Assembly: GCF_910592395.1 (NCBI RefSeq)
Contig: NC_088311.1
Span: 16,310,501-16,370,500 of the forward strand
Reading direction: 5' to 3'
DNA length: 60,000 nucleotides
From: Lineus longissimus
Lineage: Eukaryota > Nemertea > Pilidiophora > Heteronemertea > Lineidae
Position numbers and translations under genes: made by a program. The notes beneath the pieces were generated by a model. It was not told where the DNA came from and searched no databases. It worked only from the letters and a program-made list of their open reading frames with translations. Below are positions 43,491-55,400 of the stretch, piece by piece; position 1 is the first letter of the stretch, and every line of letters begins with the position of its first letter.

Positions 43491-46149
43491 GCGCCTATGG
43501 CAAGCGGAGTGTCCAGTAATTAAAAAAACCTAGTTTTATTCAAAAAACCTGGTTTTTAGCTCACCTCTTAGCAGAGGTGAGCTTATCCCATACCGTGGCG
43601 TCCGTCGTCCGTCGTCGTCGTCGTCGTCGTCCGTCGTCCGTTAGCAGGGCACGTTTCGTAACTGTTAGAGCTATTGAGTTGAAACTTGGTACACATGTAC
43701 CCTTATGTAATGACACCTTGGAGACCAAGTTTCGGTCGGATTCGTTTCATGGTTTGGCCACCAGGGGGCCAAACGTTAAAAGTGAAAATATGCAATATCT
43801 CCCTTAATAGTAGTCGGGAAATATGGTAGGTACTTCTAGCAAAGGTGCATCATATATCCTCCGGGTTTTTGATTTGCCCTCCTTTTCAAGGTCACAGAGG
43901 TCAAATAGTGTAAATTGGCTGTTAGGATGTAACAATGGCACGTTTCTAAACTGCAATGACTATTGATCCCAAATTTGGTACACATTTACCCCTTAGTCAG
44001 GTAATCCCAGGGACCGAAGTTTGGTCCAATATGATTTACCACTTGACCACCAGGGGGCAAAATCCAAAAACCTTAAAAATGTGATTATTCCTTAACTTCT
44101 TGCCCGATTGCCACCAATTTGATATCATGGGTACATCTAACCACCATACAGTATATGTCACACAGGTTTTTAATTTGACCTTCTTGTCAAGGTCACAGAG
44201 GTCAAATGGCGTAAATTGGCCGTCAGGCCGTAACTATGGCACGTTTCTTAACTGCAATGACTATTGATCACAAATTAAGTACACATGTACCCCTTGGTCA
44301 GGTGGTCTCAGGTACCGAAGTTTGGTGCGATCTGATTTGCCGTTTGGCCTCCAGGGAGGGGGCCAAATCCTAAATTCTTCAAAATGCCATTATTCCTAGT
44401 ATTACTTGCCCGATTGGCACCAATTTTATATCATAGGTACATCTAATTCTAACAACCATTCAATGTGTCACCCGGGTCTTCTTTGATTTGACCTACTTTT
44501 CAAGGTCACAGAGGTCGAATGTACTGTAAATTGGCCATTTTGGGGAAATTGTAATTGCTTGGACCTATATCAAACCTAACACTACATGACACAATACCAT
44601 GCTCTTTATCCATCTTTCCTCCACATGAGGTGAGCACAATGGCCCTGGCCATTTCATTTACCTGATAAACTAAGTTTATTTGGAAAAAATATAGGTTTTT
44701 TTAAAACAACCTTGTTTATTAGCTAATAAACCGAGTTTCTTTAATAAAACCAAGTTTTTTACCTAATAAACCTTGTTTCTATCAACAAATGTCAAGTTTA
44801 ACAAATAAACTTGGTTTTATTCCCTGAAATATAAGTTTTTCATCCAGTGGTAATAAACTTAGTTTTATAGCAAAGAATCTTGGTTTATTAACAATAACTG
44901 GACAAATGGCTAATAAACCTACCTTTTTACGTAAAAAACTTGGTTTTATACAAAACAACTTAGTTTTTTGCAATAAAACCTGGTTTTATTGTAAAAATGT
45001 AGGTTGTTTTGAATAACTGGACAAACGGCGTGCAAAAACCTACTTTCTATCGAGAAACTTGTATTTTCTACCTCGCCCCATGTACACAAATCAGTGATGT
45101 TATCGGGACGAGGATGGGCATTCTAAAATACCTTGGTACCGTAAAGTCAACTTTTAAATGGAAAATGCATAAGCCTCGTTCTGAGAGCGGAGTGTTTTGG
45201 ACACGCAACCAAGATGCTCTACCAAAGTTCCCTCGGGTTGCACTAAAATGTGGAAACCATGCACACGTCACGTCAAAGGAATTTCACCTCACTTCAGAAG
45301 TTTGAGGCTCTCAAAACACTGCTTCAAACACAAATCAGTCAAGGAAGCATCAACCACCCTAAGTTTTTTAATGAGCACTACACATATTTGCCGAGAAAAA
45401 CGCTCCAAAAAGCCCATTTGCACGGATTTTAGCATCACTTGAGCGAGCCGATGCGGACTTCCTATGCGGGCTAACATAATGTAAACAACGGCGCTACCGG
45501 CGCTCCGGCCGGGCCGGCGATGGATGGAATTTGCCAAATTCGCACATATTCAAGTTATTTTCGTGGCCTATCTTTTTAAGTTTGAGGTATTTTAGAATAG
45601 AAATTGAACCTTAAACCTCGGCACCACGTGGCACTAATGCTGCACTGCACTGCACTCTGTAAATTAGTTAGTGAGACCCTAACCTCATCCCAGATAACTC
45701 AATGTAGGTAGGATCGAGGTTTAAAAATGTAAGTTTTCTAATAAACCAGGTTTATTTAAAAAAACTAGATTTATTAGTAATAAACTTAGTTTTTTTAAAT
45801 AAACTAGGTTGTTTTGGTAATAAACCTTGTTTTATTGAATAAATGGACATTTCTGTACAGAAACTTATATTTTATACGATTATGTGGTAAAAATCCAAGT
45901 TTTTTAGGTAATAAACCAGGTTTTTTAGCATAAAATGTTAGTTTCTGTTAAAAAACCTACTTTATTAGGAAAGAAAGTAAAAAAACTTGGTTTTATTAAA
46001 GAAACTCGGTTTATTAGCTTATAAACAAGGTTGTTTTAAAAAAACCTATATTTTTTCCAAATAAACTTAGTTTATTAGGTAAAAAACCAGGTTTTTTTGA
46101 ATAAAACTAGGTTTTTTTAATTACTGGACACTCCGCTTGTCATATGCGC
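43491..46149. mobile_element. Large foldback element with AAACCWRGTTT palindrome arrays
   Basis: The outer ends are inverted: GCGCCTATGGCAAGCGGAGT... on the left and the reverse complement of GCGCATATGACAAGCGGAGT... on the right, followed by GTCCAGTAATT. Each arm (about 43520-45020 without the inserted copy B, and 45720-46140) is about 400 bp of units like AATAAACCTGGTTTTATT, imperfect palindromes spaced about 20-24 bp. The centre (about 45030-45720) is less repetitive and non-coding. The arms align in inverted orientation unit by unit. The left arm is interrupted by the hairpin element 43558-44658, absent from the right arm. Confidence 0.75.
43558..44658 (-). mobile_element. Hairpin-ended element, copy B
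   Basis: Inverted relative to copy A. Hairpin end 43558-43583, AATGAAATGG end at 44658. The right arm of the host foldback element supplies the empty site: six T there, split here as five T before and one T after the element, with no duplication. Contains three internal units with the AAGGTCACAGAGGTCA cluster. Confidence 0.85.
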
Positions 46150-46212
46150 CGTCCGGCAAAATAACATTTCGTGTATAATTGCCGTACGGCCATTGCCGGC
46201 AGAAACATGAGA

Positions 46213-46976
46213 AAACTAGTATTGGGCAATTCGCCTAACAGCAAATTGCAGACCATATCCCTGGTGAAAGTATTTTGTCATGTTGAGAAATTAGGTTTGC
46301 ACCAGGATATAACCAGATAAATCAGAGGCAAATAACCCTGAATAACCAGCTGAATTAGGTTGTGACAGTAGGTGCATCATAAATACTAGAAATAGCGATG
46401 GTTCTGGGACTGCAACAACTCAGCATATGGATGGTCAGAATCCAGCAGACAACAAGCAAATGTAATCTGAATCTCAACATCTTTCGTATCTTTTGACGAG
46501 TTTTCTGGTCAAGTGAGGGAAACCAGTTGGCCATCTGATATGGCTGGTGGGGATGAAAGCTCCCAATGTTGGGACGACCAATAAATGAGAGTTGAACATT
46601 GAATACCTTTGAAGTGTAGGTTGTGACGAGTCAGGCCAGTTTGTGCATGATTACAACATAGGGGTAACTAGTTGCAACAATCCTTTTTTAGTGTAGATTG
46701 TGAAGGAATAGTCTTGATCTTTCAATTAATTCCTTTGGTATGGTGCAACAAACCAGTCCAGTAGATATATACATGGTCATAGCATACGGCATCGAGACAA
46801 CCAGTATGCAAGGTTACGGCCAGGCCCAAGGGGTATGACCGATCAGCACTAAGAGTAAAAACGTAACATGCAATAATATCTTTTTAAACTAACTGCCACA
46901 GTAGGTTTATTTATTCAGTCTTTTTAGCTCACCTCTTAGCAGAGGTGAGCTTATCCCATACCGTGGCGTCCGTCGT

Positions 46977-47023
<47 letters not shown>

Positions 47024-49275
47024 CGTCGTCCGTTAGCAGGGCACGTTTCGTAACTGTTAGAGCTATTGAGTTGAAACTTGGTACACATGTACCCTTATGT
47101 AATGACACCTTGGAGACCAAGTTTCGGTCCGATTCGTTTCAAGGTTTGGCCACCAGGGGGCCAAACGTTAAAAGTGAAAATATGCAATATCTCCCTTAAT
47201 AGTAGTCGGGAAATTTTGAAAAAAATATGGTAGGTACTTCTAGCAAAGGTGCATCATATATCCTCCGGGTTTTTGATTTGACCTCCTTTTCAAGGTCACA
47301 GAGGTCAAATGGTGTAAATTGGCCGTTAGGATGTAACGATGGCACGTTTCTAAACTGCAATGACTATTGATACCAAATTTGGTACACATTTACCCCTTAG
47401 TCAGGTGATCTCAGGGACCGAAGTTTGGTCCAATATGATTCACCACTTGACCACCAGGGGGCAAAATCCAAAAACCTTAAAAATGTGATTATTCCTTAAC
47501 TTCTTGCCCGATTGCCACCAATTTGATATCATGGGTACATCTAACCACCATACAGTATATGTCACCCAGGTTTTTAATTTGACCTTCTTGTCAAGGTCAC
47601 AGAGGTCAAATGGCGTAAATTCGCCGTCAGGCCGTAACTATGGCACGTTTCTTAACTGCAATGACTATTGATCACAAATTAAGTACACATGTACCCCTTG
47701 GTCAGATGATCTCAGGTACCGAAGTTTCGTGCGATCTGATTTGCCGTTTGGCCTCCAGGGAGGGGGCCAAATCCTAAATTCTTCAAAATGCCATTATTCC
47801 TAGTAATGACTTGCCCGATTGGCACCAATTTTATATCATAGGTACATCTAATTCTAACAACCATTCAATGTGTCACCCGGGTCTTCTTTGATTTGACCTA
47901 CTTTTCAAGGTCACAGAGGTCAAATGTTATGTAAATTGGCCATTTTGGGGAAATTGTAATTGCTTGGACCTACATCAAACCTAACACTACATGACACAAT
48001 ACCATGCTCTTTATCCATCTTTCCTCCACATGAGGTGAGCACAATGGCCCTGGCCATTTCATTGAAGTAAAAGTATTACAGTGAAAAAGAACGAAATACG
48101 GCTGGAATATTATACTGGTTTGTCTTCGGACGGCAAATTCAGCACTGCACCGATGTCAAGGTTAAGACAGTTATACGACTTTGCCTCATCAGCTCCTCGT
48201 GGTCAAGGCTCCTATATCCGTGACTGATCCGGTCGCAGAACAGAACAGATGCTGATCATCCCCGTCAGGCTGTAAAACAGAGCGAGGAAATATTTTAACT
48301 TCACCAGAAGTTTTATCATTCATTATTCAGACCAACAGACACTGTTACCTGCTAATAGTCTATGAATTTCATTGTCATAATTCAGAACAAACACTTATCA
48401 CCTTTGCTGACAATATTTTCAGAAGGTGTGTATACATTCGTGTGTCCATTTACACTGCACGTGTATACGTGCTTTACTGTACATTTCTACAGGAGTGAGC
48501 AGGATGTACAGAAAAACGATCTCCAAAACTGTTGCTTTCAGCACTCGCGACACGTTAAGCGAGGTTTCAGCAATTTTTTTCAGTGAAGGTATATCTCATG
48601 TGTAGAGTCTGGGTGATTTTGAGACATTCTTAGGTGTTTAAGGCCCACAGTTTGATGAAACTTGCCCGAATTCGTAATTTTTTTGATGAATGTATATCCG
48701 CCATTGCGGGGATCTGGAAACTTTTGGATGACAAGTTTGCCTCAAAAGATGGACGTGCTCCCTATAATCACCCAAACTAACAGCGAATATATATTCTTAA
48801 GATCCTTTTCTTGACCTCTGATGAGTTAATTTTGTCTGATGCAGTGTTTCAACACAAATTTGAGGGCGATTACAATCACGAAAAATTCACACTCACCCAG
48901 TCTAGAATGCGTAGACGAAATGTCTGTTGGCTCTTCCATGTAGCGGGTATCCTCCCACCTGTTCAGGTCGGGACAGATCAACGTTGAGCAACTTGCCTAA
49001 TCGGTAAAAACGCGGGAGGCAGTGCTATTACCGGAACGGTTCAGAACCGGCGATTTTCATCAAAAATCACCCGAAAACTAAAAAAATTAGCAACGGCTGC
49101 AAAAATAAAGTACACGTTGTTCGTTAGCAGGTTATGAAACGTAACCTAACCAAATTTCAGGTCATTCCGTGCGGCAGTTTCGGAGATACGTGTCGAAAAC
49201 CACATCCCTCGGGTCCTGGCGATCGGCTCAGTAAAAACAATAGACCATATCCACGGAGTTGTGGATATGGTCTAA
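46213..49275 (+). mobile_element. Helitron/Helentron-like element, copy 3, carrying hairpin element C
   Basis: The left end matches 20358 onwards; the terminal hairpin is at 49242-49273, followed by AA. Between 46590 and 46740 it differs from copy 1 (replacement of about 150 bp). The internal ORF (from 48655) is broken by a TAA at about 48778. The 1,138-bp hairpin element lies at 46926-48063; copies 1 and 2 show the uninterrupted sequence. Confidence 0.65.
46926..48063 (-). mobile_element. Hairpin-ended element, copy C, with expanded CGT microsatellite
   Basis: Same family and orientation as copy B. The (CGT)n tract (about 46974-47030) is longer than in A or B. Empty sites at 21362/21363 and 24491/24492 read TTTTTGAAG; here TTTTT precedes and GAAG follows the element, so there is no target duplication. 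The three internal units match those of A and B closely. Confidence 0.9.
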
Positions 49276-51604
49276 TAAAATGAAACCATGACACGGTCAA
49301 ATACCCTCTGCGATATTTTTAATAAATCTTATTTATCTTTGTGATGAACCCTATCTAATAGATGCTGGAGCATCCCTACAATCACACTGACACAGTGACC
49401 ACACAGATCACACAACCATAATACATCTTGAGATGGACCCCCATCCATACAGACATCCGTTCATGGCATACGCGTGCGCACCAATCCCTAGATCCTGCCA
49501 TGTATACTAGGCTAGGCCCTAGCTGTTGTTTCAAAAGACAACCTGCGAGAATAAATTCGGCCATTTTGAGATGGCCCTTTTCACAGGGTTATCTAGCCTA
49601 ATACCTTTAGGCCCCTCGCGGTGGCGCAGGGCCTAATTATTAACAATTTCGGCCATTTTGAAAAGGAGTTTCACAGGCAGCGTAAGTTTACATGACATAA
49701 AAGTCATGTTTTAAATCAAATCATCACCAACAACATTCAATCAAATCATCACCAAAAACATTCATTTCCAAGAGTGGTACAACTGTGCCAAAAGCGACGA
49801 AAGAGGACAAAATCGAAAAAAAGTAATGATTTTGCAGCCAACAGCACCAAGTTCAAAGACCAGCCCTGGCCAGAATAAAGAAGCTATGGAGCTGAAAAAT
49901 TTAGGATGTGATTAAGGAATATCTTTGCTGCTTAGGGCACAACATTCAGAATCAAGGCCTAAGTAGTTTCAAAGATATTACATAATGAATGGCAACACAA
50001 CAAGACTTGTAAAAATGAAACCGAACTTAGACCGGGGCCAGGTTGACTCATATTGGAGTCAAATTAAGTTTTTTTTCTCATTATTTTAGCTTGTTTTGAC
50101 CTTAAATCATCAGCAATACAATATTCTAAATGAATTAGAATGATTTGAGCACATTCAAATTTTTCACTAAATTGACCCAAAATATAGTGTAAATGGAGAC
50201 AAGACCTTTTAAGCCTTTTAGCAGTTCAATTGTCAATGTTTGACCGCGACGCATCAAAGACTGCGTGGGGTTGTGAATCTGAAATTTTGATATGTTATTC
50301 CGGACAGTCGGGCAAGTTAATGGTGAAAAATAATTGGTAGTTGACCACAGAAATTTTTTGATAATTGACAAATTAGACAGACTTTGATATTTCCACTCTT
50401 TTCAGCCAACTGGCTGAAAAATCTCAAAACACGCCCCCTATTACCAAATTAGCGAAATTCGAAATTAATTTTTTCATCAAATAATTTCTTTATATCTGCA
50501 GACTTGCCACAACAAATATTTTTTCAATACCTCTCCAAATATGTACTTGAGAGTAAAAAACATGCACTCGTCTAATTGATAGGCCTCAACCCTCCAACCT
50601 ATGAATATTCAATGGTGGTCTTGTCTCTGACACCGAATTTTCAGTCTGATCTGATTCTTGACTTGGCCACCTGGGGGCCTGAAGTGGAAACCTAAAAAGT
50701 GTGATATCTCTCTTATGAGTGACTCGTTTTCGATGAAATTTTTATGGTAGGTTCTCCTAGCAAGGATACATCACATATCATATGGGTTTTTGATTTGACC
50801 TACTTTTCAAGGTCACATAGGTCAAATGGCGTAAATTGGCCGTTTGAGTGTAAGTATGGCACGCTTCTTAACCGCTAAAGCTATGAACTTGAAATTTGGT
50901 ACACATGACTCCCTATGTCTTGTTACCTTGGACACCGAATTTTGATCTCTTCTGATTCTCGGCTTTGCCACCAGGAGGGCAAAACTTTAAAAAGGTAAAA
51001 AGTGCAATATCACGCTCATAAGTGACTTGTTTTCGATTATATTTTTATGGTAGGTACTCCAAGCAACGATACATCACATGACATACCGACTATGGTTTGA
51101 CCTATATACTATACATGTAGGCTGTTTCTTCACCAGGATGAATTCCTAACCACCAAATTTATGTACATTGAGCACAATGGCCCCTGGTTGTTTCATTTAT
51201 TTGACCTACTTTTCAAGGTCACAGAGGTCAAAGTTTGCTAAATCACCGATAGGCGACACGTTTCATTTCTATTTGAGCTAGAAGGTTCTAAGTTTGTGAG
51301 GACATGTATCTAGGAACCCTCTATTCTATTAAAAAAAATTGGCATGCCCAGCCATCAAATGTGGCCGCCAGGCAGCTGTCTTGAAAATTAAGTCCTATTA
51401 CTTATTACTCTTAAACTAATGTTTGAATTGCGACTAAATTTCAGGTGATTATGTATCCATGTACTCTTTACGATATCTAAAATTTTCAGTCCACTCGATC
51501 AACCAATCTTGAAACTTAAACAAAGTCCTATTACTCCATAACTAATGATCGGATTGCAACCAAGCTTCATGTGATTTTGGATCTATGTACTCTTATCATT
51601 ATCC
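49276..51604. other. Spacer with diverged repeat fragments
   Basis: 49717-49767: near-exact 25-26-bp tandem pair (AATCAAATCATCACCA). 49556-49590 and 49648-49682: direct repeats of TTTCGGCCATTTTGA. 50180-50420: inverted relative of the core of the foldback element at 274-1172. 50630-51200: inverted fragment of the D/E hairpin family ending in GAGCACAATGGCC. No gene. Confidence 0.5.
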
Positions 51605-51741
51605 CCAATTTTCAGTCTAATCGCCAGGCCACTTGGTAGGCTACAGTAAGCTATGGCAGAAATCTAGAGCATGAATTTTTTTGTCCTATGGTGATAAGTC
51701 CCAATTTTCAGTCTAATCGCTAGGCCACTTGGTAGGCTACA
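51605..51741. repeat. 96-bp tandem repeat; second unit is the target of the 4-bp TSD element
   Basis: CCAATTTTCAGTCTAATCGC to GGCTACA occurs at 51605-51645 and again at 51701-51741 (96-bp period). The first copy continues as TACAGTAAGCTATGG. The second is split by the element, and its continuation resumes at 54262. Confidence 0.9.
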
Positions 51742-54261
51742 CAGTCAGTTGGCCGCGCCCCCATTTCCGCGTAATTCTCTCTGCGCTATGACGTCACTGC
51801 ATATCATTACGAGCTCATTATCGCGTACATTTAGGCGTGAAAAATATGAAGTCGGAAATCGATCCTAAACTTGCCAAAATCTTTCTGAATGACATGTAAA
51901 CGGAACATATTATTCTGGATGAAACATTAATTAGTAGTTTCATTAAGAAAAAAGTGTAAAAAGTCCTGAGGTTTGCTGTTTACGTGACTTTGAACAGCGG
52001 TCGTCGCCCGAAAATTTGCAATTTTTTCACGTAATTTTGTTGAATAAATGCACCTAACTCATCAAAAAAATCGCGCGTGCTCAGAAGTAATGACTGATAT
52101 TTATTGTTATATGTATCTTTGACTGAATAACACGATAGTAAAAATGATTATTTCTGTCGCACGGCTGGAAAATACGTTTAAGTTGCCTCTGATTTTTGTC
52201 AGAAAATGTTGCAGCCGGATTTAGGTTCCGACCACACCCGAAGTTGAGCCGAAGAGGCCCGAACACTAGGATCGCCACCATCGCTACAAAACGTGTTCTA
52301 GAATACTGATTATGAAAACTTGTCCAATAGCCCATCCTGCCGTCCCATCCCTCCTTTCATGAGATCACCATTGCCCAAATTTAATGACAAAATGATGCAA
52401 AGAAAAAACTTAACATTAAAGATAACTAATCCTCTCTTCTGCATCTTGAAACTCTTTAACAGTGAAACGCTAACATTGAAACAAGAACACCAATAACAAA
52501 CAGACGGTCAATTGTTGAAGGGTGTAAAACACAATGCCAAATTCAAATTCTTGCAAGTGGTGCTGTTGAACTTTTCAAGTGGAAGGAATCAAACTTATTT
52601 TCATTCGTGACGTTATTTGCTAATGATTGTTTACACCATTCAACAGCTTGACATGTTCATCAAACCCGATTGACTGGAGAAGTGAAAGTATTAGCTGAAA
52701 GATAAAGCAGATTTTTCCTGAATGACAACAGCATGGATGTACAATTACAACAGTCAAATTGATGACAAACTTCAAGTTAAACCAATCACAATCTTGCAGG
52801 AAGATGTCCTGTAATAGGTTAAGTTTACACCTTTAACACTGGCATTGGTTATGCTGCTCAAATTACATACTTTAGCAGCTTTTTGGTATTATCTTTTACT
52901 GATACAGCAACTCTAAAAATGAGATGATGGCAAGTTCTGTGCGCGATGTCTGGCACAAAATAACTCTTGTGGGGGTACTGATGAGGCTATTCTCGGCTTT
53001 ATAAGCATCATTGATGGCTTGGAAGCCCGTTCAGACCCAGGCCAGGGTCAGGGAAAATAAACTATCCATCCAAAGGTCGTCCAAAATTACCAGACAATGC
53101 CTATTATTGAGCCATGTCACCTAATAGGCCCTGGTGTTTTGGACCGTGAAGATCCACATTGTAATGTGTATATGATTTCTTTTCCTGAACTATGGCAGCC
53201 TTTTACAGGCAAATCTGGCAAAAAAGTGCCTAAACATAGGCAACTAAAATTACCAAACAAACATTACAAAAGATATATCATTATGAGAAAGTTTATTTTC
53301 ACAGAGGATATACAGAGAAATTTCTGAAGAATCAGCCGGATTGCCCAACAGTAGTAGTAGACATCTCAGTCACCTGGATCTTTTCGGAAGTGAAGCATCA
53401 TGGCTCATGCTTTACTGTTTGAGCACATCCACACAAATCGATAGTATTCCTGGTCAATATCAATGACGATATGGTGGAACACATGACATACCTCCAGTCT
53501 CATAACATAACATAACACTCACTCAGTCACTGTCGCTCTGACATTTCTGACGACTATTCTACCAGTAGCTTTATCAAAAGGCTCAAAATCATCTGGTCAT
53601 TTGGCCACAAGTTGTAGACATTATAGTCAGACTAAGCATATTCATCAACAGAACTCAAACAGGCTACCATCATGCCATTCTCACTTTTAACCACAATTTT
53701 TTTGAGACACGCTGTGCATTAAAATATTTTTACAATATCGCGTCGTGCACGCTATTGCCGCGAAAAACGGCTTGATCCAAAACGTCATAAATATTAATGA
53801 AATTTCTTCGAAAAATCACCAAATTAAGTGCCAAAAAAGAAATATTTAGGAAACCGGGTGCTCAAATGTTTTAAAAGATATGAATTCATTTAGGATTGGT
53901 CAACCACTTCGCAAAAAACCAATTTACCAAATATCGCCGCAAAGCTGGAAAATATCTTTGAGTGAGGTATGTTCAGCGAAGATTGCGAAAATATCATCTT
54001 TCGAAAAATTGATCAAACTCGGTTGATTTTGCTTGGAATTTGATGAAATAAACACCAATTTTTTCTTTCAATAACTAACAATTTCGCAATCTTTGATCAA
54101 TCGCTTTCCCCGAACAGTCGTGCATGCTACAGAGGTTTTAGTCTCTGCCACAAATATGGCGCGAGTTAGTATCAAATGTTTACCGATAGGTGACAGTAGC
54201 AGCGCAACGCAGAGAGAAACGCTCTTTTGGCGCTGCGAACGGGGGCGCGGCCAACTGACTG
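51742..54261. mobile_element. 2.52-kb DNA transposon, 4-bp TSD, CAGTCAGTTGGCC ends (copy 2)
   Basis: 21-bp perfect TIRs (CAGTCAGTTGGCCGCGCCCC...). TACA flanks both ends (51738-51741 and 54262-54265), and the intact TACA target is visible at 51642-51645 in the neighbouring tandem unit. Near-identical to 12628-15107, with a ~57-bp insertion near 52847 and a ~15-bp deletion near 53775. Shared short ORFs (53097-53327 plus; 52335-52081 minus) have no recognised domain. Confidence 0.92.
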
Positions 54262-54429
54262 TACAGTAAGCTATGGCAGAAATCTAGAGCATGAATTTTT
54301 TTGTCCTATGGTGATAAGTCCTGACACGCTGTGCATTGCATTGATGGGGATTCCCCTTCACCAGTTTCATTCTCGTGATTGGATTTTTGCCTTAGCGAGT
54401 TTAAGTCTGTGTTAAACCCCTTTTATCTC

Positions 54430-55400
54430 TCCTCAGCCATCATCAGCCTCACTAGCTGCGACCCTCGAAGCCAATGGACTTGTTTTATTTATAACTCATA
54501 AGTGTTGTCTGTCCAGGACAATCAGTCAGAACATCAGAGTATATGTGCAGGATCTCTTTTACTTGGTTCACCTTCTCTTCTTCTGAATTCTCGCAAATGA
54601 GTACATCATTGAGGGTCTCCGTGGATGGACCTGAAACTCTTGTCCCTAGCTGTGATAGTTGAGCCTCACCCTCTGAAATATTGACCTCTTCGCTTTCAAT
54701 GACTATTGCATATTCGTCTGGGTCTTGTCTTTAAACATGTCTTGAGATAACAAGCTGACAGTTTTCCTTTTTTGTTCTCATTTTTTGGAAAACATCCAGT
54801 ATAGCAGCTTCTTCTGATATTTGAATGTAATGACTGCTCAAGATTTTTTACCTGCTGGGCACCAGTTTAAGCAAGCTCCTGGAATTTTCCCAGTGTTGGG
54901 TCATTTTCCTGTTCCTCTCCGAAGGTCACAGGATTACCCAGATCACTGATCAGTTCAGTAACCTTTATCGGTCGATATACATGTAGGCCATTTGGTCTCT
55001 TCTGCTGTCCCCTTGTAACAACAGCATTAGGGGCCTTCCAGTCCACGTTAGGATCTCCAGGTTCCCTCGATCCTTGGATGTTCCCAATTATCAGGTCATA
55101 AAAAGGCCTCTTCATATGCACATGGCTTACACCTTTCCAACAAAAAATGGAGTGTCTATCCCCACTTCTGATAGTGGCACTGTGAGTTGGGACCCATCAA
55201 TCATTGTACAACTTTGTTGTTTATCCAAATAGCGCGACTCCGATACAAGGTCTTGTTTAATGACGGCACCACTACATCCTGTATTTCTCAGGACAGGAAC
55301 GACTTCAGCTCTTCCGTCAATAAGTCCTGAAAAGACTGGCATTAGCCCACATGCCAGGGAAGCACACAGATAACTAGATGATACAGAAGACAGAGAACTG
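54430..55400 (-). pseudogene. Ty3/gypsy protease and pre-RT relic
   Basis: On the minus strand, a retropepsin-like segment (about 55400-55130) contains VLRNTGCSGAVIKQDLV, where the catalytic Asp of D-T/S-G is replaced by Asn. The flap-side region and PFYDLIIGNIQG (about 55090) follow after a stop at 55127-55129 and a frameshift. Downstream, VKEILHIYSDVLTDCPGQTT (about 54520) is the pre-RT linker typical of these elements. The relic ends at about 54489 with a stop before any RT motif. Dead by three independent lesions. It could be a remnant of the same family as 37546-41020, but they share no overlapping region to compare. Confidence 0.75.

Noticed and set aside
46929-47199. Arginine-run open frames across the CGT tract
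   Set aside because: Produced by the trinucleotide microsatellite inside the hairpin element; the same frames in other copies vary with tract length.
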